A stretch of DNA of 57,664 nucleotides. Origin: an uncultured Candidatus Melainabacteria bacterium. Its GTDB lineage: Bacteria; Cyanobacteriota; Vampirovibrionia; Gastranaerophilales; Gastranaerophilaceae. The notes under the pieces were generated by a model. The model had not been told where the DNA came from and searched no databases. It worked only from the letters and a program-made list of their open reading frames with translations. The first letter of the stretch is position 1; every line of letters starts with the position of its first letter. The translations under genes were made by a program, and so were the position numbers. This document shows, piece by piece, positions 51,201 through 57,664 of this stretch. The stretch is from contig CAKVGS010000010.1 in NCBI GenBank assembly GCA_934747335.1, positions 1 through 57,664 on the forward strand, in the 5' to 3' direction.

Positions 51201-51818
51201 ATGACAAATTTTGATTTTTTAGAAAAAATTGACGCTAATTTATATGAAATTATTACGGAAGCTGAAAAACTTTATACAGCAGAGTTTTTTGAACAATGCA
51301 TGGGACAAACCAGAAGATTTGGAGAACAAATGTGTAAAGCTATTTTGGCGGAAAAACGCCAATTTGACGGTAGTTTTGATGATATGCTTGCTACTTTAAA
51401 AGACCAAGCAAAAACAATGGTAGAAAAAGAATTTATTGATGATTTGTATTTCTTGAAAAAACAAGGAAACCTTTCCGTGCATTCTTCAAGTGTTAAACGT
51501 GATGGAGTTACCGCATTAGAATGTTTGCAACGTGCGTTTGAAGCGAGTATAAATTTCGCGGTTTATTATAAAAAGGCTTCAAAAAGTGTGTTAAACAAAC
51601 ACTATGATATTGAATTGCTAATGACGGGAAAGCCCGATTTAACAACAAAATATCAAACTCAAAAGAAGAAAACAGTTAAAAAAGAAACAAAGAAAGTTAA
51701 GCAATCTTATAGCATGAAGCCTTCTACGCCGAAGAAAAACGGGATTTCAGGCTTTTGGATATTTGTATGTGTTTCGTTTTTTATATCTTTGATTCTGTTG
51801 CTGATTGAATGTCTTTAA
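51201..51818 (+). CDS. DUF4145-like helical protein with C-terminal membrane helix
   Basis: 205 residues. Residues about 10-130 (ITEAEKLYTAEFFEQCMGQTRRFGEQMCKAIL, in parts; then NLSVHSSSVKRDGVTALECLQRAFEASINFAVYY) resemble the N-terminal helical domain seen in DUF4145-type proteins and some restriction/helicase subunits. A basic linker (about 150-180, rich in K) leads to one C-terminal helix (about 185-203). It starts 22 nt after the amidase stop and may be co-transcribed. Function unknown. Confidence 0.65.
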   Translation: MTNFDFLEKIDANLYEIITEAEKLYTAEFFEQCMGQTRRFGEQMCKAILAEKRQFDGSFDDMLATLKDQAKTMVEKEFIDDLYFLKKQGNLSVHSSSVKRDGVTALECLQRAFEASINFAVYYKKASKSVLNKHYDIELLMTGKPDLTTKYQTQKKKTVKKETKKVKQSYSMKPSTPKKNGISGFWIFVCVSFFISLILLLIECL

Positions 51819-51933
51819 TTGCTGATTTAAAACCGGCATGATAGTATTTTTGAGGAAAAACTCAACCTCTGTTATAATTACTCCACATGTGTTATAATGA
51901 AATAGTTAAAAGTGTTTAATTCAAGGAGAGTTT

Positions 51934-53274
51934 ATGTCTAAATCATCTGTTGCTTTGTTAATTATTGATGCGATTATCATCGTTTTGACTCTTATATCAA
52001 ATGCTGAAATGATTTCGACTCTTGGAGTTCGAGTGTTATTAATTGCATTAGTACCGCTTGTAATCTTTATTGCAACATTTTATTTTAAAGGGCTTTATTC
52101 TGATGTGACTCTGTCTTTAAAAAACACTTACAAATTATTTGAATCAATTGTCGTTGGAACTGCTATTCTCTCAATCCCGATGCTGATGATATCATTTAGT
52201 GTAGTAATAACTTTGCTTTTATTCTGCTATGCAATCTATTTGTTAGTATTACTATTTGCAGTAAGAGTTGTGTTTAATTTGATAGCAAAATGTGTGAATA
52301 AGAAAACTAAAAATGTATTAATTGTCGGTGCCGGTCAGGATGGTAAAGTTATAGCAGAAGAAATTCAAGCAAGACCTGAGTTGGGGCTAAAAGTTGTTGG
52401 CTTTTTGGATGATAATATGAATACAATTGAAGATGAAGATTCTACAATCCCTATTTTGGGCTTGACTTGTGATTCTGAAGCCGTTATCAAAGATAACAAT
52501 GTGAAAATTGTTATTATAGCCGTTAAATCTCGTATGGATTCTGCAATCTTAACCGATTTAGTTAAAGGTATTCCGCTTGGGGTTAAGGTTTGGAGAATGC
52601 CTAAGTTTTATGAGAAAATTACTAAAAAATATTTTATATCTAAAATGACGGTGAACTGGTTATTTTATGCTTGCGTAAAGAAAAAAGCATTGTTGTTTGC
52701 ATACATCAAACGTTTTTGCGACATTATCGCATCAATTTTGATAATGATTTTAACTTCTCCTATAAGTTTGATAGCTGCTTTAGGAATCAAGTTCTCTGAT
52801 TTCGGTCCTGTTTTCTATGCACAGACAAGAATTGGAAAATTTGGTAAACCGTTTAAAATGCTAAAATTTCGAACAATGTATCAAGATACCGTGAATGAAG
52901 ATTTTGACGAAGATGTAAATGAAGTTCATGCGGATGACAAAAGAATAATGCCTTTTTGTAGAATTTTGAGAAAATTCCACATTGATGAACTCCCTCAAAT
53001 GATTAATGTCTTAAAAGGCGAAATGAGCATCGTTGGACCTCGCCCAGTTAGAGAAGAAGTTTATTACGAAAACAAAGAACGTATTCCATTCTGGGAATGC
53101 AGAAACTGGGTTCGTCCCGGTTGGTGCGGATGGCAGCAGGCAAATGTTTGCAACCCGCAGGCAGAAGAACGTTTGGAATATGATTTGTATTACATTAAAC
53201 ACAGAAACATTGCTTGGGAATTCACTATACTTATAAAGTATATTACCAAGGTTTTAATGGGTGGATGTAAATAA
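51934..53274 (+). CDS. polyprenyl-phosphate sugar-1-phosphate transferase (exopolysaccharide type)
   Basis: 446 residues. Four N-terminal membrane helices (about 5-115), a CoA-binding/Rossmann-like region (VLIVGAGQDGKVIAEEI at about 130), then a membrane-associated sugar transferase domain (about 248-446) with the KRFCDIIAS entry helix, FKMLKFRTM, HIDELPQ and GEMSIVGPRP. It starts lipid-linked glycan synthesis for capsule, exopolysaccharide or O-antigen. ATG is preceded by AAGGAG. No glycosyltransferase cluster is adjacent. Confidence 0.92.
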   Translation: MSKSSVALLIIDAIIIVLTLISNAEMISTLGVRVLLIALVPLVIFIATFYFKGLYSDVTLSLKNTYKLFESIVVGTAILSIPMLMISFSVVITLLLFCYAIYLLVLLFAVRVVFNLIAKCVNKKTKNVLIVGAGQDGKVIAEEIQARPELGLKVVGFLDDNMNTIEDEDSTIPILGLTCDSEAVIKDNNVKIVIIAVKSRMDSAILTDLVKGIPLGVKVWRMPKFYEKITKKYFISKMTVNWLFYACVKKKALLFAYIKRFCDIIASILIMILTSPISLIAALGIKFSDFGPVFYAQTRIGKFGKPFKMLKFRTMYQDTVNEDFDEDVNEVHADDKRIMPFCRILRKFHIDELPQMINVLKGEMSIVGPRPVREEVYYENKERIPFWECRNWVRPGWCGWQQANVCNPQAEERLEYDLYYIKHRNIAWEFTILIKYITKVLMGGCK

Positions 53275-53280
53275 ATTTAT

Positions 53281-53748
53281 TTAAACTACTACTTCAAATT
53301 TATCCGCTCTAGTACGCATCAAAGATACGGCTGCCTGAGAATTCAGAAAATTCAAAGCACCCATGAAGCTCTTTTTATTGCTTAATGCTTCTCGGGCTTC
53401 TGCCATGTTGTTGTTAATTGTAGCAGCGGTTAATTGTGAGTTTATATTTCTATTTTGTTGTAGTTTTAATTCTTTTACAGGAAAACCGATGTCATCCTTT
53501 TCTTGAGGTTCTACGGCTACTTCTTGTTTATTGTTTACCTGTTGTTCAGGATTTATATTGTTGGTATTTTCAATAATTTTAGAAAAAGGATTGTCTTTGC
53601 TTACAAAAGATTCTCTAGCCATATCCATGACATCAGATTGAGTGTCTTCATTAAAAGCCTTTGCTCTTTCTCTGGCACGTTTAAAAATCATGTCTTTTAG
53701 AGCATCTGCTTCATGTTTGTTAACTATGGAATCAAATTTATAGCTCAT
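53281..53748 (-). CDS. 155-residue orphan protein under an HLR1-like promoter
   Basis: No family recognised. It is hydrophilic, with an N-terminal helical region (about 8-45), an Asn/Gln/Glu-rich linker (about 60-105) and a C-terminal helix-rich part (SFMGALNFLNSQAAVSLMR). No signal peptide. AGAGGAC precedes ATG. The gene ends 4 nt from the convergent sugar transferase stop. Its own promoter upstream has the shared HLR1-like design. Confidence 0.65.
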   Translation of the reverse strand: MSYKFDSIVNKHEADALKDMIFKRARERAKAFNEDTQSDVMDMARESFVSKDNPFSKIIENTNNINPEQQVNNKQEVAVEPQEKDDIGFPVKELKLQQNRNINSQLTAATINNNMAEAREALSNKKSFMGALNFLNSQAAVSLMRTRADKFEVVV

Positions 53749-53765
53749 TCTTTAGTCCTCTTATA

Positions 53766-53842
53766 TATATAAAAACACAATTGTTAAGAAAATTGACAAA
53801 TTAGTATATAATCAGTATATATTTGTTACATAAGTTAACAAT
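53766..53842 (-). promoter_or_regulatory. HLR1-like site plus promoter for the 155-residue orphan
   Basis: On minus the element is TGTTAACTTATGTAAC (53840-53825); its complement reads GTTACA-TA-AG-TTAACA-AT, one base off HLR1. CAATTT is at 53795-53790 and TATATA at 53771-53766 (18-bp spacer). The predicted start is about 53759, with the core at -81 to -66, the same distance as at 35289. Confidence 0.6.
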
Positions 53843-53938
53843 TTGACATGCTTTTGATTTTTAAGAGTATGACTAAGTTACAGCTCTATTATGAGGCTAA
53901 AAAGGTGTAGTGAAGTGTAAATTTATTATTGATATTAT

Positions 53939-54037
53939 TTGTATTTTTATGAATTTTGATGTACAATGAAATTGCTATTTATATTTCGGCTAGTGTAAAA
54001 TCTTAACAGGAAGGATATTTAACCGACCTGTTTTCTT
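53939..54037 (+). ncRNA. candidate small RNA in the gap before trmD's 3' end
   Basis: The 347-bp gap holds a promoter-like pair TTGTAT (53939-53944) and TACAAT (53962-53967) with an exact 17-bp spacer. About 40 nt after the expected start (near 53974) comes AACAGG (54005-54010), able to pair with CCTGTT (54027-54032), followed by TTCTTTT. A transcript of about 60-65 nt is possible. The stem is short and no known RNA family is recognised. Confidence 0.3.
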
Positions 54038-54095
54038 TTGCCTTAAAGCTCTTGTTGTTTAACAAAACTTGTTTATAAAATAAAAACTGTAAAGG

Positions 54096-54788
54096 CTATT
54101 TTTTGTTTTTTAGCCATTTTTCATACAAATCAGGGCGTTTTACTTTGGTGCGTTCGATTTTTTGTTGTTGTCTGAACTCTTCTATCAATTTGTGGTTGCC
54201 GTTTAATAGGACTTCAGGCACTTTATATCCCATATATTCTCGAGGTTTTGTATACTGTGGATATTCAAGCAATCCATCCGAAAAACTATCGTCGTGAGCG
54301 GATTCAATTTTGCCCAACGTTCCATCAATCTTTCTGGAAACACTGTCTATTACGCAAAGGGCAGGCAATTCTCCGCCTGTTAGTACAAAATCGCCAATTG
54401 AAATTTCTCTTGGTTTAATAATTTCTCTTATTCTTTCGTCATAACCTTCATAATGACCGCAAAGAATAATAATTTGTTCATAATTTGCTAATTCGTTAGA
54501 AATTTTATCGGTAAACGGTTCGCCTTGAGGAGTCATCATCAAGGTGATAGAATTTTCTAATTTCTCTACACTATTGTAAGCATCTACATAAGGTTGTGGC
54601 ATCAAAACCATGCCAGCACCGCCTCCATAAGGCGTATCGTCAACCTTTTTATGCTTATCTAATGTGAAATCACGAGGATTAATCGCATTAACGCTGATTA
54701 CGCCATCATCCGTCGCACGTTTCATTATACTGAAATCAAGGTGTGATTGGATTAATTCGGGAAACAAAGTCAGAACGTCAAATTTCAT
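54096..54788 (-). CDS. trmD: tRNA (guanine-N1-)-methyltransferase
   Basis: 230 residues. It methylates G37 of tRNAs, using a trefoil knot for SAM. LTLFPELIQSHLDFSIMKRA, DDTPYGGGAGMV, LCGHYEGYDERI and ISIGDFVLTGGELPA are canonical. It overlaps rimM by 4 bp. With miaA also in the window, both common position-37 modifiers are present, though at distant loci. Confidence 0.97.
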   Translation of the reverse strand: MKFDVLTLFPELIQSHLDFSIMKRATDDGVISVNAINPRDFTLDKHKKVDDTPYGGGAGMVLMPQPYVDAYNSVEKLENSITLMMTPQGEPFTDKISNELANYEQIIILCGHYEGYDERIREIIKPREISIGDFVLTGGELPALCVIDSVSRKIDGTLGKIESAHDDSFSDGLLEYPQYTKPREYMGYKVPEVLLNGNHKLIEEFRQQQKIERTKVKRPDLYEKWLKNKK

Positions 54789-55297
54789 TCTAACAATCCT
54801 TCAATATTATTTATCTGAATTTTACGAGCCTTGATATCAACCGATAATACAATAGCTTTTACAAATGGGATTAAAGAAATTTTCTTACTCAAAGTTTTTA
54901 TTGAAAGCAAATCGCTTGCTCCATTATTAGAAACTCCGACAACCGCACCGACTTTCTTTTCTCCGTCGTAAACATCAAGCCCTACAAGTTCATCAATCAA
55001 GAATTCATCTTCATCCAAAAATTCTCTGACTGTGCCTTCGTCAACAAAAAGAAGTTGATTTTTGTATTCTAAAATGTCATTTAAAGAATCAATGCCTTTA
55101 AATTTAATGATTCCGCATTTTGGAGTAAACCTGATTCTCTCAATTTCAAGCAACTTATATTCGCCATTTTGTTGAATATAAACTTCTTTTAAATTCGCCA
55201 AAAAATCTTCCCTATTCTTGGTGTAACCTAATTTTGCTTCACCTTGAACACCGTGAAAATTAAGAACTTTACCCACTGAAACAAAATTATTCTTCAT
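54785..55297 (-). CDS. rimM: 16S rRNA processing protein RimM
   Basis: 170 residues. It helps maturation of the 30S head. The N-terminal GKVLNFHGVQGEAKLGY and the C-terminal PRC-barrel LVGLDVYDGEKKVGAVVGVSNNGASDLL (in parts) with IPFVKAIV are family signatures. It starts within the end of the zinc-ribbon/RGG-like gene (11-bp overlap) and runs into trmD. rpsP and rplS, its common partners, are absent. Confidence 0.95.
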   Translation of the reverse strand: MKNNFVSVGKVLNFHGVQGEAKLGYTKNREDFLANLKEVYIQQNGEYKLLEIERIRFTPKCGIIKFKGIDSLNDILEYKNQLLFVDEGTVREFLDEDEFLIDELVGLDVYDGEKKVGAVVGVSNNGASDLLSIKTLSKKISLIPFVKAIVLSVDIKARKIQINNIEGLLE

Positions 55298-56372
55298 TTT
55301 CTTTCTTCTTAGGTTTTCTTCCGCGTTTTGGTTTTTCTGCTACTTCTTCGGTAGGAGCTTCATCTGTTTTTGGAGCTTCTTCTTCCGTTTTTTCTGCTTT
55401 AACCGCAACAGGAACATTTTCTTCCGGTTTAGAATGTTTTGCAACCATATAATCAGCAGGTTTATCAGCTCTATCTTCGTTCCATCTGTCTAAGCCAAGC
55501 TGTGCACGGATTAATTTAATACCTACGTGAACTCTCCATTCATCCATCTTCAATTGTGCTGCAATAATTTTGTGGCAGCCGATTGGAGGAAGCGGCAACA
55601 ATGGTTCATAAAGAGCCTTAATAGCCATCATCTGGTCAGGCGTAATTGCTAATTTACGTTTTGGGAATGGAAGTTTTGGCAACATCATTTTTTGACGAAC
55701 CAAATTGATTCCAAAAAATACTTTTTGAGGTTCAATACCCAAGTGTGCGCCAATTACTTCGTGACAATCAGGGTTTGGTAAAGGAAGCATTGTTTTATAA
55801 AGTGCTTCAATTTGTTCCAATTGCTCCTTGCTAATAAGTAATGGTCTAGCAGGTTTTTGAGGCTTGCGTTGCATTGGACGACGTTGTCCCGGTCTTGCAC
55901 TTGCATAATTGTTTCTAAAACCGCCTTGTTGTGGTCTGCGTTGTTGATAACCGCCTCTATTGTATCCGCCTTCGCGATTATCTCTTTGGTAACCGCCCTC
56001 GCGTCTTTGATATCCACCTTCTCTGTTGTCCCGGTTATATCCGCCTTGTGAAGAATAGCCTCTATTATCTCTGTAACCGCCGTTATCTCTTTGGTAACCA
56101 CCTTCGCGTCTTTGATATCCACCTTCTCTGTTATCTCGATTATAACCGCCTTCACGGTTGTAGTTATTGTTTCTATAACCACCTTGAGGTCTGTCATAGC
56201 TTCTTGGACGAGAATCAGCAGAGTATGAGCTGTAAGAGCTATAACTTTGCATAGGTTTTTCTTCTGTTGATTCATTTCCCTTATCTGCGTAAAGACAATT
56301 AGGACATATCACTCTTTTGGGGTTCTTAGTTTCGAATTCTGCACCACATTTAATGCACTTGTTTACATACAT
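55287..56372 (-). CDS. zinc-ribbon, RGG/YGG-rich protein with duplicated CH-domain, in operon with rimM-trmD
   Basis: 361 residues. A zinc ribbon (C6-x2-C9, C23-x2-C26) starts it. Residues about 45-180 are disordered and repetitive (units of REGGYQRRE, DNREGGYNR, GGYRDN), like RGG/YGG RNA-binding regions. Then come two tandem ~60-residue units, about 185-245 and 246-305, sharing ALYxxxLPLPxxxCHxxIxAxLxxxxxxVxxGIxLxR. An acidic, Glu/Ala/Pro-rich part and a final RGRKPKKKE tail end it. No known family recognised for the duplicated unit. Overlap with rimM suggests a role in ribosome or RNA maturation. Confidence 0.8.
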   Translation of the reverse strand: MYVNKCIKCGAEFETKNPKRVICPNCLYADKGNESTEEKPMQSYSSYSSYSADSRPRSYDRPQGGYRNNNYNREGGYNRDNREGGYQRREGGYQRDNGGYRDNRGYSSQGGYNRDNREGGYQRREGGYQRDNREGGYNRGGYQQRRPQQGGFRNNYASARPGQRRPMQRKPQKPARPLLISKEQLEQIEALYKTMLPLPNPDCHEVIGAHLGIEPQKVFFGINLVRQKMMLPKLPFPKRKLAITPDQMMAIKALYEPLLPLPPIGCHKIIAAQLKMDEWRVHVGIKLIRAQLGLDRWNEDRADKPADYMVAKHSKPEENVPVAVKAEKTEEEAPKTDEAPTEEVAEKPKRGRKPKKKENEE

Positions 56373-56566
56373 AATAAAAGCCTCTTAACCAATTAAAATA
56401 ATAAAAATATCACTACTTAAAAATAATCCTATCAATAAAATAATATATGAGATTTCATCAAAAATAACGCGGAGCTTAGCTCCACACATGCATTATATTA
56501 CACTTACCAAAATTAGTCAACCTTTTACCATCTTTTAAAACAGTGCTTTTGAAAATTCAAACCTCT
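56373..56566. other. short AT-rich gap with a GGAGCTTAGCTCC hairpin
   Basis: 194 bp between two minus-strand genes. One small stem (GGAGC TTA GCTCC, 56471-56483) without a T-run is present; it may be part of the terminator of the membrane-protein gene. The promoter of the zinc-ribbon gene should lie near 56390-56440 but no clear boxes are seen. Confidence 0.35.
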
Positions 56567-57289
56567 TTAGTGCCATCTTAAAAAATTCATAAGCCTTGTG
56601 AAAAGTGTCGCGTTGTAATGATTTTTAATAATTTTTTGAAAATCTTCAGTTAACCTGTTTTTAGTTTTTGTGCCTTTGCCTGTAATTTCGTATTCAAAAT
56701 GTTTTATATATTTAGAATAATAAACAAGTTTGTATAATGTTTTTATATTAACCGGTGAGTAATAAAATGAGTATTCTGTATTATTTTTATCTTTTAAAGT
56801 TATGTTAGCATTATATACACAAGAATATAGCCCAAACTTATTGTATGCCATACCTGTTTTTATTTTTATTTTAAAACTTTCAATATTGTAATATGCAATT
56901 TTTAAATCATAAATCTTTAAGACTTTTGATTTAAAACAAAGCCCTTCTTTATGTATATGAATATCTCTTATTATTGTGTTCAAATTGTGCTCTTTGACAG
57001 AACTAAAATCTCCGCTTTGCATTTTTGCATTATTCACTAACAATATGCCCAACGCAAAAGGTGCTATTATTAAATATAGGATTATTAGTTTATATTGGAC
57101 GGTTGCATATGCAAAATCACTAACCGTTAAAGCAATCATATTTTGAAATGTAAAGCCTGTATTTATTAACATCACAATTATGCACAAATCAATAGCAACA
57201 GTAGCAATAAAAATAGCCAAAAGACCCAAAAAGAATTCCAAAGATTTCTCAGATACCCGTTTTTTAAAATTCAATTTTTTAAAATTCAT
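56567..57289 (-). CDS. orphan membrane protein, two helices plus soluble domain
   Basis: 240 residues. Basic start (MNFKKLNFKKRVSEKS), two membrane helices (about 18-42 and 60-82), then a ~150-residue soluble part (about 95-240) with a beta-rich look (HIHKEGLCFKSKVLKIYDLK, SYYSPVNIKTLY-like). It may be a PH-like membrane-associated domain, but I cannot place it. An ATG 10 codons upstream (57319) lies 3 nt from a TATAAT box (57327-57322), so it would not be on the mRNA; I use ATG 57289. Confidence 0.6.
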   Translation of the reverse strand: MNFKKLNFKKRVSEKSLEFFLGLLAIFIATVAIDLCIIVMLINTGFTFQNMIALTVSDFAYATVQYKLIILYLIIAPFALGILLVNNAKMQSGDFSSVKEHNLNTIIRDIHIHKEGLCFKSKVLKIYDLKIAYYNIESFKIKIKTGMAYNKFGLYSCVYNANITLKDKNNTEYSFYYSPVNIKTLYKLVYYSKYIKHFEYEITGKGTKTKNRLTEDFQKIIKNHYNATLFTRLMNFLRWH

Positions 57290-57522
57290 GTATAAATAAT
57301 CCAATTTGTTATATAGCATTTATTATACAGATTCCTAAATAATTCGTCAACAAGCGGCATATACAGTTTTCTTTATAAATCTTAAAATTTATCGGCATTA
57401 AAATATTAATAGAAATATAAACCATTCAAAAACAGAATTTTTTTTGGATTATATAGGATTTTCTTAATCTCTCTACTTTTTTTATAAACTTTTTAACTGA
57501 AAGATTTAAGTTACATTTATAA

Positions 57523-57548
57523 TACCCCCATAATTAATTATGGGGGTA
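57523..57548. repeat. 26-bp perfect palindrome
   Basis: Two 13-bp arms, TACCCCCATAATT and AATTATGGGGGTA, with no spacer. It lies about 100 bp before the tRNA in an otherwise gene-free stretch (57328-57646). It could be a terminator for a plus-strand transcript (TAAAAGTTTTT follows) or an operator. Nothing else is recognisable in that stretch. Confidence 0.7.
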
Positions 57549-57646
57549 AAAGTTTTTAAAATAAAATTTCTAGGTACTTGATTTTTAAAATTTACGGAGC
57601 ATAATATAGATGTTGAGTGTATTTCACTCACGTACAAATTAAATAT

Positions 57647-57664
57647 CGCGGGATGGAGCAGTCT
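57647..57664 (+). tRNA. 5' end of initiator tRNA-fMet (cut by window end)
   Basis: CGCGGGATGGAGCAGTCT equals the first 18 bases typical of bacterial tRNA-fMet: CGCGGG acceptor strand, with the initiator-type unpaired C1, then GGAGCAG of the D-arm. The anticodon is outside the window, so the identity is inferred. Confidence 0.7.

Noticed and set aside
55754..56275. 173-codon minus-strand frame and two plus-strand frames within the zinc-ribbon gene
   Set aside because: Shadows caused by the repetitive GGY/RRE coding repeats; composition is not protein-like.

Overview
ORGANISM. The window is AT-rich, diderm (LptA/LptC-like proteins, two murein amidases) and carries several cyanobacterial-type features without any photosynthesis gene. 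These are an RpaB-type OmpR regulator, an F-type ATP synthase operon in the order a-c-b'-b-delta-alpha-gamma with two different b subunits and with beta/epsilon elsewhere, and an 11-subunit complex I lacking NuoE, NuoF and NuoG. Together with many orphan proteins that begin M-(K/R/Q/N)-I-(T/N/S), this best fits a non-photosynthetic sister lineage of Cyanobacteria (Vampirovibrionia/'Melainabacteria', probably Gastranaerophilales). That assignment is inference; no 16S gene is present. No CRISPR array, prophage or transposase was seen.

LAYOUT. 1-7.6 kb: the end of an unknown gene, a LysM-lysozyme-amidase fusion, divergent miaA and TPR-NHL genes, a repeat-rich gap, glyS and a small orphan gene. 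7.9-10.8 kb (minus): rpsE-rpmD-rplO-secY, a detached end of the spc ribosomal operon. 11.1-13.6 kb: an 818-residue orphan with an aromatic/Gly-rich segment. 13.7-19.7 kb (minus): ATP synthase, interrupted by a zinc-finger membrane protein that lies between two direct repeats. 20.2-30.3 kb: nuoABCDHIJKLMN, with MITE-like hairpin elements on both sides of nuoK. 30.4-42.4 kb: orphan proteins, uvrC, a SprA-like putative protease, a GNAT gene, glmS, ahcY and a GH77 glucanotransferase. 42.5-46.5 kb: an ArsB/NhaD-type carrier, hom and rpaB. 46.6-57.7 kb: the lptC-lptA-TPR operon, a secreted amidase, a sugar transferase, a zinc-ribbon/RGG-like protein with rimM-trmD, and the first bases of an initiator tRNA.

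MAIN SIGNALS. (1) Five monocistronic or first-of-operon genes (606, 7282, 11110, 35289, and 53748 on minus) share one promoter design: CAATTT, 17-18 bp, TATA-type -10, and upstream a 16-bp direct repeat. Two of these repeats match exactly the cyanobacterial HLR1 consensus bound by RpaB; the other three are close. RpaB itself is encoded at 45.7-46.5 kb, so regulator and candidate targets are both in the window. (2) A second AT-rich element, TAGCAAAAA...TATTTTTAC..GTTTT, precedes three other orphan genes. (3) Several genes have an ATG 6-7 nt after a -10 box and no Shine-Dalgarno sequence, which implies leaderless transcripts. (4) Long intercistronic hairpins abut stop codons in the nuo, atp and ribosomal operons.

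HOW IT FITS. Complex I and ATP synthase would form an ion-motive-force module. The electron donor is unknown because the NADH-input subunits are missing; ferredoxin is the obvious guess. LptA/C, the amidases and the sugar transferase serve the envelope. The HLR1-like promoters suggest that an ancestral RpaB circuit now drives a murein hydrolase and lineage-specific proteins of unknown function.
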